DNA from: Polaribacter ponticola
Lineage (GTDB): Bacteria; Bacteroidota; Bacteroidia; Flavobacteriales; Flavobacteriaceae
Direction: 5' to 3'
Assembly (NCBI RefSeq): GCF_026191475.2
Contig: NZ_JAOSLC020000003.1
Coordinates: 1,209,001 to 1,273,000, forward strand
Length of the DNA stretch: 64,000 nt
In this document: positions 1 through 9,064 of the stretch, piece after piece
Layout: each line of letters starts with the position of its first letter
Position numbering within the stretch: position 1 is the stretch's first letter
Program-made: the position numbers and the translations under genes
Notes under the pieces: generated by a model
Told to the model about the DNA's origin: nothing
The model's database searches: none
Seen by the model: the letters and a program-made list of their open reading frames with translations, nothing else

Positions 1-644
1 GTTACGGATTAGATTATAACGGTTTAGGAAGAAATTACCCAGCAATATATCAACTAACAACACAACCCAAAATGAAAAACATCGTATTATTTGGCCCTCC
101 AGGTGCAGGAAAAGGAACGCAAGCAGAATTCTTAAAAGAGATGTATAATTTAGTACATATTTCTACAGGAGATGTTTTCCGTTTTAATATCAAAAATAAA
201 ACAGAACTTGGTTTACTAGCTAAAAAATATATGGACGAAGGAGATTTAGTGCCAGATGAAGTTACCATAAATATGTTAAAAGCAGAAGTTGAAAAAAATG
301 CTGAAGCTAATGGTTTTATTTTTGATGGTTTTCCAAGAACACAATCTCAAGCAGAAGCTTTAGATACTTTTTTAGCAGAAAAAGGTGAACAAATAAACGG
401 AATGATAGCCTTAGAAGTACCCGAAGATACTTTAGTAACTCGTTTATTAGAAAGAGGAAAAACTAGCGGTAGAACAGACGATACTGATGAAGCAAAAATT
501 AGAAATCGTTTTAATGAATACAATACCAAAACTGCTATTTTAAAAGATTATTTTGATGGACAACAAAAATACTACGGAGTAAATGGAGTTGGTTCTATTG
601 AAGACATTACACAACGTATTGCTAAGGTTTTTAATACACTTTAA
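1..644 (+). CDS. adk: Hypoxanthine phosphoribosyltransferase-adenylate kinase fusion (5' truncated by window)
   Basis: The last 190 residues are a short-type adenylate kinase (ATP + AMP to 2 ADP, cytoplasmic). The P-loop FGPPGAGKGTQ lies right after the internal Met at position 72, followed by DGFPRTQSQAEAL and a short LID around LERGKTSGRTDD without zinc cysteines. Reading upstream of that Met in the same frame there is no stop back to the window edge. The 23 codons include GYGLDYNGLGRNYPAIYQ when the preceding Gly is inferred; the visible part starts at Tyr. This is the usual C-terminal signature of HPRT (GLDY...RNxP). The gene therefore reads as an hpt-adk fusion joining purine salvage to nucleotide phosphorylation. 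An independent adk start at 72 cannot be excluded. obgE follows 71 bp downstream. Confidence 0.85.
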   Translation, partial: YGLDYNGLGRNYPAIYQLTTQPKMKNIVLFGPPGAGKGTQAEFLKEMYNLVHISTGDVFRFNIKNKTELGLLAKKYMDEGDLVPDEVTINMLKAEVEKNAEANGFIFDGFPRTQSQAEALDTFLAEKGEQINGMIALEVPEDTLVTRLLERGKTSGRTDDTDEAKIRNRFNEYNTKTAILKDYFDGQQKYYGVNGVGSIEDITQRIAKVFNTL

Positions 645-715
645 GAGTGTAACTGTGTAATTTTGTTCTAAGAATTAATTACACAAATAAACTAACACAA
701 GATTAAACAACTATT

Positions 716-1705
716 ATGACTGAAGGAAATTTTGTTGACTACATAAAAATATATGCTTCCTCTGGTAAAGGCGGACAAGGTTCTGTGCACTTACACAGAG
801 AAAAATTTATTACAAAAGGTGGTCCGGATGGAGGAGATGGTGGAAGAGGTGGTCACGTAATTTTGCGTGGGAACAAAAATATGTGGACTTTATTTCACTT
901 AAAATTCAAGCGTCATTTTAGAGCAGAAGGTGGTGGTGCAGGTAGCGCTAGTAGAAGTACTGGACATGATGCAGAAGATGTTTTTATTGATGTACCGTTA
1001 GGTACAATTGTGAGAGACGCAGATACAGATGAAATAATTGTAGAAATTACAGAGGAACAAAAAGAAGTGGTTTTATTACGTGGTGGAAAAGGTGGTCTTG
1101 GAAACTGGAATTTTAAATCTTCTACTAATCAAACTCCAAGATATGCTCAACCTGGTATAGACGGTCAAGATGGTTGGTTTCGTTTAGAATTAAAGCTTTT
1201 AGCTGATGTTGGTTTGGTTGGTTTCCCTAATGCTGGTAAATCTACCTTATTATCTGTTTTAACAGCTGCAAAACCTAAAATTGCAGATTATGCTTTTACC
1301 ACTTTAAAGCCAAATTTAGGTATTGTAGAACATAGAAATCATAGCACATTTGTTATTGCAGATATTCCTGGTATTATAGAAGGTGCAGCAGAAGGAAAAG
1401 GTTTAGGACATCGTTTTTTAAGACATATAGAACGTAACTCTGCTTTGTTATTTTTAATACCAGCAGATAGTGACGATATTAACAAAGAATATGATATTCT
1501 TTTGAATGAGCTTAAAAAACACAATCCGGAGTTATTAGATAAAGAAAGATTGTTAGCTATTTCTAAAACAGATATGTTAGATGATGAATTAAAAGCAGAA
1601 ATTAAAGCTGAATTACCTAAAGGTGTTGAAGCTTTATTTATATCTTCTGTTGCAGAAATTGGATTGCAAGAATTAAAGGATAAACTTTGGAAAATGCTTA
1701 ATTAA
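716..1705 (+). CDS. obgE: GTPase Obg/CgtA
   Basis: This is the essential ribosome-associated GTPase for 50S maturation and stress control. The N-terminal glycine-rich Obg fold (residues about 5-160) has runs such as [12 protein letters not shown]. The G domain follows with G1 GFPNAGKST, switch [19 protein letters not shown]4 as SKTD (a variant of NKxD) and G5 ISSVAEIGL. At 329 residues it lacks a C-terminal OCT/TGS extension, as is normal for the Bacteroidota form. The start ATG has only A-rich sequence before it and no Shine-Dalgarno site, as usual in this phylum. It lies downstream of adk on the same strand and is closed by a strong hairpin terminator. Confidence 0.97.
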   Translation: MTEGNFVDYIKIYASSGKGGQGSVHLHREKFITKGGPDGGDGGRGGHVILRGNKNMWTLFHLKFKRHFRAEGGGAGSASRSTGHDAEDVFIDVPLGTIVRDADTDEIIVEITEEQKEVVLLRGGKGGLGNWNFKSSTNQTPRYAQPGIDGQDGWFRLELKLLADVGLVGFPNAGKSTLLSVLTAAKPKIADYAFTTLKPNLGIVEHRNHSTFVIADIPGIIEGAAEGKGLGHRFLRHIERNSALLFLIPADSDDINKEYDILLNELKKHNPELLDKERLLAISKTDMLDDELKAEIKAELPKGVEALFISSVAEIGLQELKDKLWKMLN

Positions 1706-1736
1706 GCAAATCGAAAAATTTATTTAATAATAAAAA

Positions 1737-1772
1737 ATGAGAAACCCTTTATTTAGGTTTCTCATTTTTTTT
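1737..1772. terminator. Bidirectional intrinsic terminator
   Basis: Perfect 10-bp stem ATGAGAAACC (1737-1746) with GGTTTCTCAT (1756-1765), a 9-nt loop, an A run before it and T8 after it. It lies between the convergent obgE (+) and the small lipoprotein gene (-) and can serve both. Confidence 0.85.
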
Positions 1773-1785
1773 CAACACACAAAGC

Positions 1786-2262
1786 TTATTCATTTAGAAC
1801 AATTCTAATTGGTAATGTATATTTTGTAGTTACAGGAATACCTCTCTTTATTGCAGGATAAATAGTGGATAACTTTATAGCACTCTGCTTTAATAAACTA
1901 TCTAATTGAGGCAATTGGTCTTTTAAATTTTGGGTAGATGTTATTTCTTGAAAAGATATTTTCCCAGTATAATGTATTAAAATATCTACAAAAACTACTT
2001 CATTAATTGAATCTTTAATAGTTAATGGATATTTTTTTAATTCCTCTCCTATTTTTTGATGCATCGTACTTCTAAAACAATCCGATTTTTTTGATTTATC
2101 AATTAAAGAATCACATACTTTAAATGAAGGCGAAAAATCTACAGATGTAAAATCTACAATTGTATCTAGAGCTTGTAAATTATCACCTTTAGAATACGAA
2201 AAATAGTCACATGAAGTGAAAAAAATAATTAGTAATAAAAAAGAAAGAAAACGTTTAAACAT
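1786..2262 (-). CDS. Small lipoprotein with TonB C-terminal-like domain
   Basis: The protein has 158 residues. It begins with a lipoprotein signal peptide (hydrophobic stretch ending FFTSC, Cys at about 18). After a short linker, the segment VCDSLIDKSKKSDCF and the ending YPAIKRGIPVTTKYTLPIRI match the pattern of the TonB-C-like domains encoded just upstream (YPGC...CF, then PGKQRGKDVGVKYNIPF). It is the last gene of the M56/TonB-C operon, 4 bp after the preceding stop. It is probably anchored to a membrane facing the periplasm. The sequence has diverged from its paralogues; its role in the operon is unknown and may be as a partner or decoy of the M56 sensors. Confidence 0.6.
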   Translation of the reverse strand: MFKRFLSFLLLIIFFTSCDYFSYSKGDNLQALDTIVDFTSVDFSPSFKVCDSLIDKSKKSDCFRSTMHQKIGEELKKYPLTIKDSINEVVFVDILIHYTGKISFQEITSTQNLKDQLPQLDSLLKQSAIKLSTIYPAIKRGIPVTTKYTLPIRIVLNE

Positions 2263-2266
2263 AAAT

Positions 2267-3132
2267 TTAATTTTTCTTTTCTAATTCTTTAGAATCACCT
2301 TCTACAATTAGAGTAAAAGGTATATTATATTTAACACCTACATCTTTTCCTCTTTGTTTACCTGGTTTCATTATTGGTAATAACTTCATAACTCTATTAA
2401 CCTCCTCTTTTATTTTAGGATGTGGTGCTTTAGTATGTATATTTTTAACTTCGCCTGTTTTACTTATTAAAAAACCAATCAAAACTCTTTTTCTTCCCGC
2501 TGATAAGCCTAATTGATTAGGTAAATCTGCATTAAATTTTCTAATAAAATGCTGTTGAACTTTTTTACTAAAACATAATTTTAAATCCTGTTTTGTTCCA
2601 AAACAACCTGGATAAACAGGAACCTCTTCGATAATCATAAAAGAAACATCTTCAACAATTTCTTCTTCTACCATTACTTCTACCCCAGAAACATCATTAT
2701 TAACTAAATCCTCATTTTTAGTTTCTAAAACTGGTAATTCTTCAACTTTCTTTTTATTTACCTTAATTTTAGCCTCGTAATTTTCTAACGCATCTAAATT
2801 CTCTGTAAACAATAATAACATGCTGTTATATTCTTCTAAGCTTTTATCCTTATTTAATTTAAAAAAAGCTGATAAGTATTCTTTAGATTTAGCATGCTTT
2901 TTTATCGAATAAAAAAATTAGCTCCAAAAATAGACATTTCTTGTTTTGAGATTCCTCCAAAGAATTCTTTAGCTTTGTTTAAATACTTTTCCGTTTTTAA
3001 AGTATCTTTTTCTACTAAACTCTTTTTTGCTTTTTTAAAATAAATTTCTGCAACAGCTTTTTTATCTTGAGAAAAAGAATTAAAAGTAAACAAGAACAAT
3101 AAAATAAGTATATAATTTTTCTTCATAATCAT
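2267..3132 (-). CDS. TPR-like/TonB C-terminal domain protein, frame interrupted
   Basis: Two reading frames cover one gene. The first (3132-2902) encodes a signal peptide ending FNSFSQ and a helical TPR-like segment through SIFGANFF. The second frame continues as YSIKKHAKSKEYLSAFFKLN and then carries a TonB-C domain (VPVYPGC...CFSKKVQQHF, GLSAGRKRVLIGF, VKYNIPFTLIVE). The switch lies in an A7/T7 run at 2911-2917. One extra base makes a continuous 288-residue protein. The TonB-C domain closely resembles the tails of the two M56 proteins upstream, suggesting an energy-transducer-like or sensing role in the periplasm. The loss of frame is probably a sequence error; a true mutation would leave the secreted N-terminal part alone. 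Confidence 0.7.
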
Positions 3133-3143
3133 TAAAAAATAAA

Positions 3144-3172
3144 ACGCTTTAATTTAAAATAAATTAAAGCGT
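3144..3172 (-). terminator. Hairpin/attenuator inside the operon
   Basis: Perfect 12-bp stem ACGCTTTAATTT (3144-3155) with AAATTAAAGCGT (3161-3172) and a 5-nt loop. On the minus strand it is followed by a T-rich tract directly before the start codon at 3132. It would partly terminate transcripts from the TPR gene and lower expression of the last two genes, or shield an mRNA end. Confidence 0.65.
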
Positions 3173-3196
3173 GAATTTAATAAATATTGTCGACTT

Positions 3197-4446
3197 TTAC
3201 TCTAAGCTTTCACCTCTTAAAAAGTAATCCTTTTTAATATCTTTTATTCTTCTTCTAACAAAGGCAGAAATGCCTTCATCTGTATCATAAAAATTTTCTA
3301 TATATTTTACATAATGTTTGTAAGCTATTTTCTTATCTTTATAATAATCGTCGGATATTTTTGCTAGTTGGTATAAAGCTCTATAATTTTGTCGATTCTC
3401 TTTATAAGCCAATTCAAAATATTTTATTGCTTGTTTAGGCTTTTTAATTTCAAAATGCACAGATGCTAAACCATAATATTCTTCATCTCTTTTAATTTTT
3501 CCTTTAAAAGTAGCAATCATATAATTTATTCTTGCTGCCATGTAATCCTTTTCTTTATAAGCAATATGACCTAAATAGGTGTTTGCCTTAAAAGCTTCAG
3601 AATCTTTAATAGATAGTTTTTTAAAATACTTTTTTGCTTTTTCTAAGCTATCTAAATTATAATATGCTTTACCTAACATAGTCATACTATACGTATCTTT
3701 CTTATCAATACTATCTAAATTTAATAATAGAGGCAAAGTTTCTTTATACTTTTTATCTTTGTATAATTGATTTATTTTTAATCTATTCAAATCTTTATGA
3801 TTTTTATTTATAGCCAAACCTTTATCTACAAACAATTGTGTAGAATCTTTATCTTTCAATTTCTGAAAACTTTTTGCTAATCTTGCTATTGCTTTTAAGT
3901 GTAAAGTATCTTTCTCATAAGTATCAATAAAACTATTAATCATAGGATCTCTTTGTCCGTTTATAGCATAAGACAACCCTAAATGATAAGAATAATTGGC
4001 ATTTAAAGTATCATTTTTAATTAAATATTTGAAAGTTGATATTGCTTTTTTAGGATTTCTTGTGATGATATACAGTTTTCCTAATTGATATTTTAAAACT
4101 AAATTTAATGAATCTTTTTCCAAGATTTCTTCATAAATTTTAACTGCCTTTTTAGTTTTTTTAAACGACGATAATTTTTTGCAAGTTTTAATTTTGCTTT
4201 ATAATCGTTTGTAAATGTTAAAGATTTTTCAAGGAAAATGGTGGTGTTTTTATAACTATCTATAGATTCGTAAATAGTCGCTTTTTTATAGTTAGATAAA
4301 AAAGAAGGTTCCATTTTATCTAGTTCTTGTAGAGCTAATTTATACCTACCTTTTGCAAATAAACTATCCGAAACCGTAAAAGTCGAAGTTTGGGCTTCGA
4401 CTTTTATAATACAAAATAATAGTACTATTAATAAATTCTTTTTCAT
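3197..4446 (-). CDS. Secreted tetratricopeptide-repeat protein, frame interrupted
   Basis: A Sec signal peptide (MKKNLLIVLLFCIIKVEAQ) is followed by about ten degenerate TPR helices. Examples are LKYQLGKLYIITRNPKKAIS and YYGLASVHFEIKKPKQAIKY. The frame breaks at a T7 (A7 on the coding strand) run at 4156-4162. The first frame reads NYRRLKKLKRQ and stops, whereas the other reads NYRRLKK then TKKAVKIYEEILEKDS, a perfect TPR helix. Restoring one A gives 416 residues. It sits 9 bp after the second M56 gene in the same operon, so it is probably a periplasmic scaffold or partner of the M56/TonB-C proteins. Binding targets cannot be read from the sequence. Confidence 0.72.
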
Positions 4447-4455
4447 AGATTCATT

Positions 4456-5931
4456 TTATTCTACTAATATAGTAAAAGGTATATTATATTTTACCGCTAC
4501 TTTTTCCCCATCTTTAAGTTCTCCTGGTATCATTTTTGGCAAAGAGTTCATTACAGTTAATACCTCATTTTTAATATCTTCATGAGGTGCTTTTGCTTTT
4601 ACATCAACTATAGCACCATGTTTATCAATTTTAAAACCAATAAAAACTCTTTTCTTTCCTTTACTTAAACCTAGAGTTTTTGGTAAATCTGCATTAAAAT
4701 TTCTAGAAAAATGTTTTTGCACCATTTTAGAAAAACATTTTTTATCTCCAGTTTCACAACCTGGGAAAGTTGGTGCTTTATGGATGTTCATAAATGAAAC
4801 TTCTTCAGTTTCTAATCTTACTTCACTTTTTACATCATAATTTAATTTTGGTTTTTTAGATTCATAATTAAACTCAGTTATCAATTTACCATCTTCAAAA
4901 TTTAAAGCAACTACACTTTCTGGCAATAAACTTAAAATATCTACTTTTTGTCCTTTACTACTAAAACCGATAGTTTCTCCTAGCTCATTTTGTTTAATAA
5001 AATAAACCTCATTTTCAATTTTTATTTTACCTTGATATTCATTAAAAGTAGTTTCCGCTACATCATTTTCTGATTGTGTACATGCAACATAAAAAAGCAT
5101 ACTAGCTAATACAGGAATCAATAACAAATACTTTAATTGATTTGTTTTTTTCGATTTGTTTTTTGTCATCATAATAATTCTTTTTTTAATTAAACTTTGT
5201 TTGTAAAATTGATTGATAAACGAAATGTTTTCAACCTGAAAAAAGTTGGATAGTAAGTTGTTTATATAGGTTTCTTTTTCTTCTGTTTTTGCAACAACAG
5301 CATCAGAAATGTATTCGTGTACAAGCGTAATTCTTCTTTGATAGAAATAAATCATAGGGTTAAACCACATCACAATTTTTAAGAATTCAAAGAAAATTAA
5401 ATCTAAAGAATGATTTTGTTTGCTATGCACTAATTCATGCTCAATTACTTTTTCTTGTTGATTTTTTGGTATTTCTTTTCCTAAAAAAATATATCTAAAA
5501 AATGAAAATGCTTTTGAAACTTTTGGAATAAATATTAATGTAAAATTAGAATTCTTTACAGTTTCATTTTTACGAATTAGATTGATAATTTTTATCAACT
5601 TCATCATAAAAATTAGAGAAAAAATTGATACTCCAATCCAAAATAACATTGTAAAAATTGTAAAAGAAGATTGTAACACACTTTCCTGAAATGTTTGTTG
5701 AATCGCTTTTTCTGGTGATAAAAAGATCTCTGGTAAATACACAATAAATTCTTGCGGAACAGCCTTTTGAAAACTTGGTATTCTTATAAATGGAATTAAA
5801 AAAGACAAAACTGGCGTACTTAATAAATACCATCTGTTTTTGATGAAAAATGTTTCTTTGCTTAAAAAGAAATCATAAATAGCCAAGAATAAAACTTGAA
5901 ATAATATGACTTGAAGGATGTAGTTTATCAT
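4456..5931 (-). CDS. BlaR1-like M56 membrane peptidase with TonB C-terminal domain
   Basis: The 491-residue protein has four hydrophobic segments in the first 280 residues. The M56 zinc protease motif IEHELVHSKQNHSLD (HExxH at about residue 164) and downstream HEYISDAVVA are present. After a last membrane segment (LKYLLLIPVLASMLFYVACT) comes a periplasmic region and a TonB-C-type domain (APTFPGC...CFSKMVQKHF, GLSKGKKRVFIGF, VKYNIPFTILVE). In the BlaR1/MecR1 family, ligand binding outside activates the inner metalloprotease, which relieves repression by BlaI. Here the penicillin-binding sensor domain is replaced by TonB-C, so the signal is unknown. It is a close tandem duplicate of the gene upstream; their first 60 residues are nearly identical. 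Confidence 0.88.
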   Translation of the reverse strand: MINYILQVILFQVLFLAIYDFFLSKETFFIKNRWYLLSTPVLSFLIPFIRIPSFQKAVPQEFIVYLPEIFLSPEKAIQQTFQESVLQSSFTIFTMLFWIGVSIFSLIFMMKLIKIINLIRKNETVKNSNFTLIFIPKVSKAFSFFRYIFLGKEIPKNQQEKVIEHELVHSKQNHSLDLIFFEFLKIVMWFNPMIYFYQRRITLVHEYISDAVVAKTEEKETYINNLLSNFFQVENISFINQFYKQSLIKKRIIMMTKNKSKKTNQLKYLLLIPVLASMLFYVACTQSENDVAETTFNEYQGKIKIENEVYFIKQNELGETIGFSSKGQKVDILSLLPESVVALNFEDGKLITEFNYESKKPKLNYDVKSEVRLETEEVSFMNIHKAPTFPGCETGDKKCFSKMVQKHFSRNFNADLPKTLGLSKGKKRVFIGFKIDKHGAIVDVKAKAPHEDIKNEVLTVMNSLPKMIPGELKDGEKVAVKYNIPFTILVE

Positions 5932-5942
5932 TGGTTTTATTT

Positions 5943-7489
5943 TTATATTATTGAGAAAGTAATAGGTAATACATACTTTGCTTTAATAGGTTTCCCATAT
6001 TTTTCTCCATGAGTCATTTTTGGTAATAAACTCATTATTTTTATTACTTCATCCTTGATAATTTTACGAGAAGCTCTAACTTTTAAATCAGTAACATTTC
6101 CATTTAAATCAATATTAAATTCTAAATTAACCTTTTCTTTTCCTGGTCTTAAACCTAAATTCTTAGTTATTTTACTATTAAAATTAGTATCAAAATATTC
6201 TTGTAACTTCTCTAAGAAACAATCTGAATCTCTTTCTTCACATCCTGGAAAAGTAGGTGTTTTTTCTAATCTTGTAAATAAAAGTTCATCACCAATATCA
6301 TCAGGATGAATAGAATTTAAGCCCTTAAAAACAACCCCAATACAAACCCTACCATTTGGCATTCTAAAAAATCTAGATTTGTTATTGTTTTTAAACTTAG
6401 GATTTTTTTAAGAGCAGCAATCAGTCTCCTGTTAAATACATTAAACTCTTCCTGTTCGTTTTTTGATAAATTTTGAAATAATATTTCTTCAACTTCTTCT
6501 GGAGGCTCATCTCCAAAATATGAATCTAAATAAGTTTCTTTGTTTCCTTTAAAACTAAATAATCTCCCTTTACTACTTCTATAAATTGATTGAAGTTTCA
6601 TTTCTGATGAAATTTCTTTCTCAGAAGAATTCTCAGAACAAGAAGAATAAAATAACATACTTGCTAAAACAGGGATTAAAACCAAATACTTTAATTGATT
6701 CATTTTTTTAGATTTGTTTTTTGTCATCATTAATATTCTTTTTTTAATTAACGAATTCTTATGAAATTGATTGATAAACGATATGTTTTCAACTTGAAAA
6801 AAGTTGGATAGTAAGTTATTTATATACTGGTCTTTGCTTTCCGATTTAGCCACAATTGAATCAGAAATATATTCGTGTACAAGTGTTATTCTTTTTTGAT
6901 AGAAATAAATCATAGGATTAAACCACATGGCTATTTTTAGAAACTCAAAAAATAAAAGATCTAAAGAATGTTTTTGTTTACTATGCACTAATTCGTGTTC
7001 TATAATTTTTGTTCTTTTCGATTCTGTAATTTCCTTACCTAAAAACACATAGTTAAAAAACGAAAATGCTTTTGTCTGATTTGGAATGAGAATCAACGTA
7101 AAATCTGAAAGTTTTTGAGCTTCATTTTTTCTAATTAAATTAAAAATCTTTACCAGTTTTATAAAAAATAATATTGAAAAAACTGCGACACCAATCCAAA
7201 ATAAAATAGAAATATAGTTTATCGATTGATAAAAAGAAGTTTCAGTAATTACATTTTGAATTACTTTTTCTGGTGATAAAATAAGTTCTGGTAAATACAC
7301 AATATATTGTTGCGGAACTTCTTTCTGAAACGTAGGTATTTTTATAAACGGAATTAAAAAAGACAAAACTGGTGTACTTAATAAATACCATCTGTTTTTG
7401 ATGAAAAACGTTTCTTTGCTTAAAAAGAAATCATAAATAGCCAAGAATAAAACTTGAAATAATATGACTTGAAGGATATAGTTTATCAT
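5943..7489 (-). CDS. BlaR1-like M56 membrane peptidase with TonB C-terminal domain, frame interrupted
   Basis: This is the paralogue of the 4456-5931 gene with the same membrane topology and the HExxH motif IEHELVHSKQKHSLD. The frame runs to RRLIAALKKILSLK and then drifts to a stop. In the -1 frame it continues LKKNPKFKNNNKSRFFRMPN into the TonB-C domain (TPTFPGC...CFLEKLQEYF, GLRPGKEKVNLEF, IKAKYVLPITFSI). The break is at T7 6403-6409 (A7 on the coding strand), and one added base gives 515 residues. The gene follows the BlaI-type repressor on the same strand, separated by a repeat-containing spacer, and precedes its duplicate by 11 bp. The tandem copies may sense different ligands. Confidence 0.8.
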
Positions 7490-7514
7490 TGTTTTTTATT
7501 TATTGTTATTTTTT

Positions 7515-7635
7515 TACTCTGTCACTTCGAGTGATTCAGCTTTTTTTGCTGAATTGTATCGAGAAGTCATTTGTATTATCAAAAAGTACTCGATACAAAT
7601 TTTTCGTTCCTAAAAATTCACTTGAACCGACAACA
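7515..7635. repeat. Inverted pair of dispersed 'TCGAGTGA...TGTATCGAGA' repeats
   Basis: The spacer between the repressor and M56 genes holds two copies of a short palindromic repeat. One (about 7518-7562) reads GTCACTTCGAGTGATTCAGC, T7, then GCTGAATTGTATCGAG, which itself folds. The second (about 7587-7630) is inverted and reads CTCGATACAAATTTTTCG through CACTTGAACCGAC. Related copies flank the AraC gene at 39758 and 40666. The element is probably a non-coding REP-like repeat placed inside an operon. Confidence 0.7.
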
Positions 7636-7663
7636 CTGAACACTGTGACTGCCGTATAAAAAC

Positions 7664-8026
7664 TTACTTTCCTTTATTCACTTCTTTTAAAATAGACTCT
7701 AATTCATTAACATCCATCTTATTTTCTTTCACAAAAAAGGAAACCATGCTTTTAAACGAACCATTAAAATAACCATTCATTAATTTGTGTAAACTTTGAT
7801 TACTGTAAGTTTCTTTATCAATAATAGGATAATAAATATAGCCTCTACCTTTGGGTTTATGTGCAACAAATTCTTTGGTTTCTAAGATTCTAATAATGGT
7901 AGAAACAGTATTGTAAGCAGGTTTAGGAATTGGTAATTTTTCTATAACCTCTTTTACAGAGGTTTCGCCTAAATCCCATAAAACTTGCATTATTTGCTCT
8001 TCTGCTTTTGTTAATTGTTTACTCAT
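7664..8026 (-). CDS. BlaI/MecI/CopY-family transcriptional repressor
   Basis: The 120-residue winged-helix protein is of BlaI type. The N-terminal part LTKAEEQIMQVLWDLGETSVKEVIE and recognition-helix region KPAYNTVSTIIRILETKEFV are diagnostic, followed by wing HKPKGRGYIYYP and a C-terminal dimer helix pair. Members bind palindromic operators as dimers and are inactivated by cleavage through M56 sensors. It starts 5 bp after the DUF4350-like gene and precedes two M56 sensor genes, a classic repressor/sensor arrangement. The perfect palindrome at 8976-9011, just before the operon, contains ACTA/TAGT half-sites like BlaI boxes and is the probable operator. Confidence 0.92.
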   Translation of the reverse strand: MSKQLTKAEEQIMQVLWDLGETSVKEVIEKLPIPKPAYNTVSTIIRILETKEFVAHKPKGRGYIYYPIIDKETYSNQSLHKLMNGYFNGSFKSMVSFFVKENKMDVNELESILKEVNKGK

Positions 8027-8031
8027 AATTT

Positions 8032-8949
8032 TTATTTTTTACTTAACCAGAAAATTAAATTTCTAATAAATTGAATGTTATTTGGAGCTTGTTCAGCATG
8101 AAAACCGAACTTAAAAGTACCTGAGTTGTTAGTAATTGTTTGTGCAGTAAACATTGCTGCTTCTCCAAAAACAGCTATTTTTCCTTTTCCGAATTCTAAA
8201 ATAGCCCCTTGATAACTGTTTTCTAAATCTGTACTCGGTGTATCATCATTAAATCTCCATGCAATTTCTGGAGCCAAACAATAATCTCCTTTTTTAAACT
8301 TTAAAATACCTTTTGCATTTTTAGGAATTGTAAATGATGAGCCTGTAAATGTGGTAATGTTATCTATTTTTTCTCCAAAAGTTCCATCAGAAATAACCGT
8401 GTTTAAAAAACGATTGTTTTTTATAGAAAAAACATCTGGAGCATTTCTATTTTCTTTCATTTGATAAGCAAAACCATCACAAAAGCTAAAACCAAAAGCA
8501 TTTGCTAATTTATTTGCAGCACCAGAAAAAGGCATATGATCTGCAATTAATAATAATCTACCTCCTTTTTTAACCCATTTTTTTATAAAGCTGATATCTT
8601 CCTTTGAAAAAGCATTGTAAATAGGTTGTCTCCAATTGCGAATATTTTTTTGATTGATAGGATTAGAAATCACTAAAACATCATTTTTAAGTAATGCCTT
8701 AAAATCAATAATGCTATCTAATTGATAACCATCAGAAGTCATTAAATCTGCAAAAGGTTTAAATCGTCCATTTAGTTGATGAAAATTATGATGACTTTGA
8801 TCAATAAAAATTCTCGCTCCTTTCCCTTTTTCAAACCTTGGATTTTCTATTTTAGGAATAATAATTTCATCTGCTCTTTGTTGAGAATAATTTACATCAA
8901 CCATTAAAAGAGCTATTAAAAATAAAATTTTAGGCACTATTTTCTTCAT
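8032..8949 (-). CDS. Secreted DUF4350-like protein
   Basis: A signal peptide (MKKIVPKILFLIALLMVDVNYSQ) is followed by an alpha/beta domain. Features include GARIFIDQSHHNFHQLNGRF, a glutamine-amidotransferase-like segment IKKWVKKGGRLLLIADHMPF and FGKGKIAVFGEAAMF. These resemble DUF4350/GATase1-like folds that bind sugars or peptides; catalysis is not evident. I place the start at the second Met (MKK), because it gives a standard signal peptide; an alternative start lies 9 bp upstream at 8958. It is the first gene of the repressor/M56 operon, directly downstream of the 36-bp palindrome, and is probably a main induced product. The function is unknown. Confidence 0.65.
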   Translation of the reverse strand: MKKIVPKILFLIALLMVDVNYSQQRADEIIIPKIENPRFEKGKGARIFIDQSHHNFHQLNGRFKPFADLMTSDGYQLDSIIDFKALLKNDVLVISNPINQKNIRNWRQPIYNAFSKEDISFIKKWVKKGGRLLLIADHMPFSGAANKLANAFGFSFCDGFAYQMKENRNAPDVFSIKNNRFLNTVISDGTFGEKIDNITTFTGSSFTIPKNAKGILKFKKGDYCLAPEIAWRFNDDTPSTDLENSYQGAILEFGKGKIAVFGEAAMFTAQTITNNSGTFKFGFHAEQAPNNIQFIRNLIFWLSKK

Positions 8950-8975
8950 TATTAACATATTCGATTACACAAATA

Positions 8976-9011
8976 TAACTAAAAAATTAGTTTAAACTAA
9001 TTTTTTAGTTA
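8976..9011. promoter_or_regulatory. 36-bp perfect palindrome, probable BlaI-type operator
   Basis: Positions 8976-9011 equal their own reverse complement. The element contains two 16-bp boxes, AACTAAAAAATTAGTT (8977-8992) and AACTAATTTTTTAGTT (8995-9010). Each has AACTAA-N4-TTAGTT symmetry. It lies between the divergent DUF4350-like gene (-) and DUF456 gene (+), so one repressor could govern both. Known BlaI/MecI operators share the ACTA...TAGT ends. Assignment to the repressor at 7664-8026 is inferred from proximity. Confidence 0.75.
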
Positions 9012-9064
9012 CAAAGTAATTGTAACAAACTCACTTTTTGATCGTCAAACAAGTAAATTAAGTT

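Noticed and set aside
4456..8026. Beta-lactam resistance operon (blaI-blaR1)
   Set aside because: The M56 proteins lack a penicillin-binding sensor domain and no beta-lactamase gene is adjacent; the serine hydrolase is over 34 kb away in a separate cassette-like unit.
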